A DNA stretch of 6,644 nt, taken from contig DBVV01000122.1 in assembly GCA_002308795.1 (NCBI GenBank), forward strand, positions 6,599-13,242, in the 5' to 3' direction. Shown here in pieces: positions 6,518 through 6,644 of this stretch (position 1 is its first letter; the number at the start of each line of letters is the position of its first letter). The notes under the pieces were generated by a model. It did no database searches. It had not been told where the DNA came from and was given only the letters and a program-made list of their open reading frames with translations. The DNA is from Mageeibacillus sp. UBA1255. GTDB lineage: Bacteria; Bacillota; Clostridia; UBA1212; UBA1255. The position numbers were made by a program, and so were the translations under genes.

Positions 6518-6563
6518 TATCCGCCACACGTACAAATAATTAACGAAAGATCCTGTGGCGATA
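6518..6563 (-). promoter_or_regulatory. Inverted repeat in the 5' leader of the surface-protein gene
   Basis: On the minus strand TATCGCCACA (6563-6554) can pair with TGTGGCGGATA (6528-6518). This gives 7 perfect base pairs, one bulged G, and 3 more pairs, around a 25-nt loop. It would lie within a few bases of the predicted transcript 5' end and stop 5 nt before the RBS. It could be an mRNA-stabilising stem or a protein-binding palindrome. It does not match a riboswitch class I know, and the large loop makes the fold uncertain. Confidence 0.45.
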
Positions 6564-6573
6564 GGTACCTGAT

Positions 6574-6602
6574 ATTTTATCAAATCGTAAACCGGATTGC
6601 AA
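6574..6602 (-). promoter_or_regulatory. Sigma-A-type promoter of the surface-protein gene
   Basis: On the minus strand TTGCAA (6602-6597) is followed by a 17-nt spacer and TAAAAT (6579-6574). This is a good fit to housekeeping promoters. Transcription would start near 6567, giving a leader of about 70 nt. The 42 bases upstream to the window edge contain no recognisable gene or operator. Confidence 0.7.
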
Positions 6603-6644
6603 TAGCTTTTATGCATAGGGCTCTTTTCCTGTTTCCGTGAATTT

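Overview
The window looks like chromosomal DNA from a low-to-mid G+C Gram-positive bacterium, most likely an uncultured gut or rumen member of Clostridia (Oscillospiraceae-like). This rests on the clostridial type of MurD (GSDGKTTTTT P-loop), the FGGY kinase subtype, strong AGGAGG-type ribosome binding sites, sigma-A-like promoters, and a secreted protein ending in a PQTGD sortase signal. The lineage is inferred from motifs, since no database search was possible. All three substantial genes lie on the minus strand, so transcription runs from high to low coordinates.

Region 6644-2686 is a self-contained transcription unit. It has a good promoter (6602-6574), a possible 5'-UTR stem-loop (6563-6518), a strong RBS and a 1246-residue secreted protein (6498-2758), and it ends in a GC-rich hairpin terminator (2719-2686). 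The protein has a signal peptide, a concanavalin-A-like N-terminal domain, five divergent copies of one repeated beta-rich module, a jelly-roll-like domain, a C-terminal small module and a QPQTGD wall-anchoring signal. No catalytic domain is recognisable. It is probably a wall-anchored glycan-binding protein or adhesin. The 42 bases beyond the promoter (6603-6644) show no gene.

Region 2645-1 is a second unit. A near-consensus promoter (TTGAAA-17-TATAAT) leads into an ~80-nt leader, which holds a possible 11-codon leader ORF overlapping the next start by ATGA. This is followed by an FGGY-family carbohydrate kinase (2530-953) and, after 18 bases, by murD (934 to beyond the left edge; 311 codons visible). 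MurD is a core peptidoglycan precursor ligase. Its place behind a sugar kinase instead of inside a division/cell-wall cluster, and a ~25-30-residue insertion after its carbamylated-lysine motif, are the main oddities here.

The two units share a loose cell-envelope theme (a wall-anchored protein and a peptidoglycan synthesis enzyme), but nothing in the sequence ties them together functionally. I see no mobile element, CRISPR array, tRNA or rRNA. No clearly new defence or mobile system is visible. The repeat-built surface protein is the most novel-looking element.
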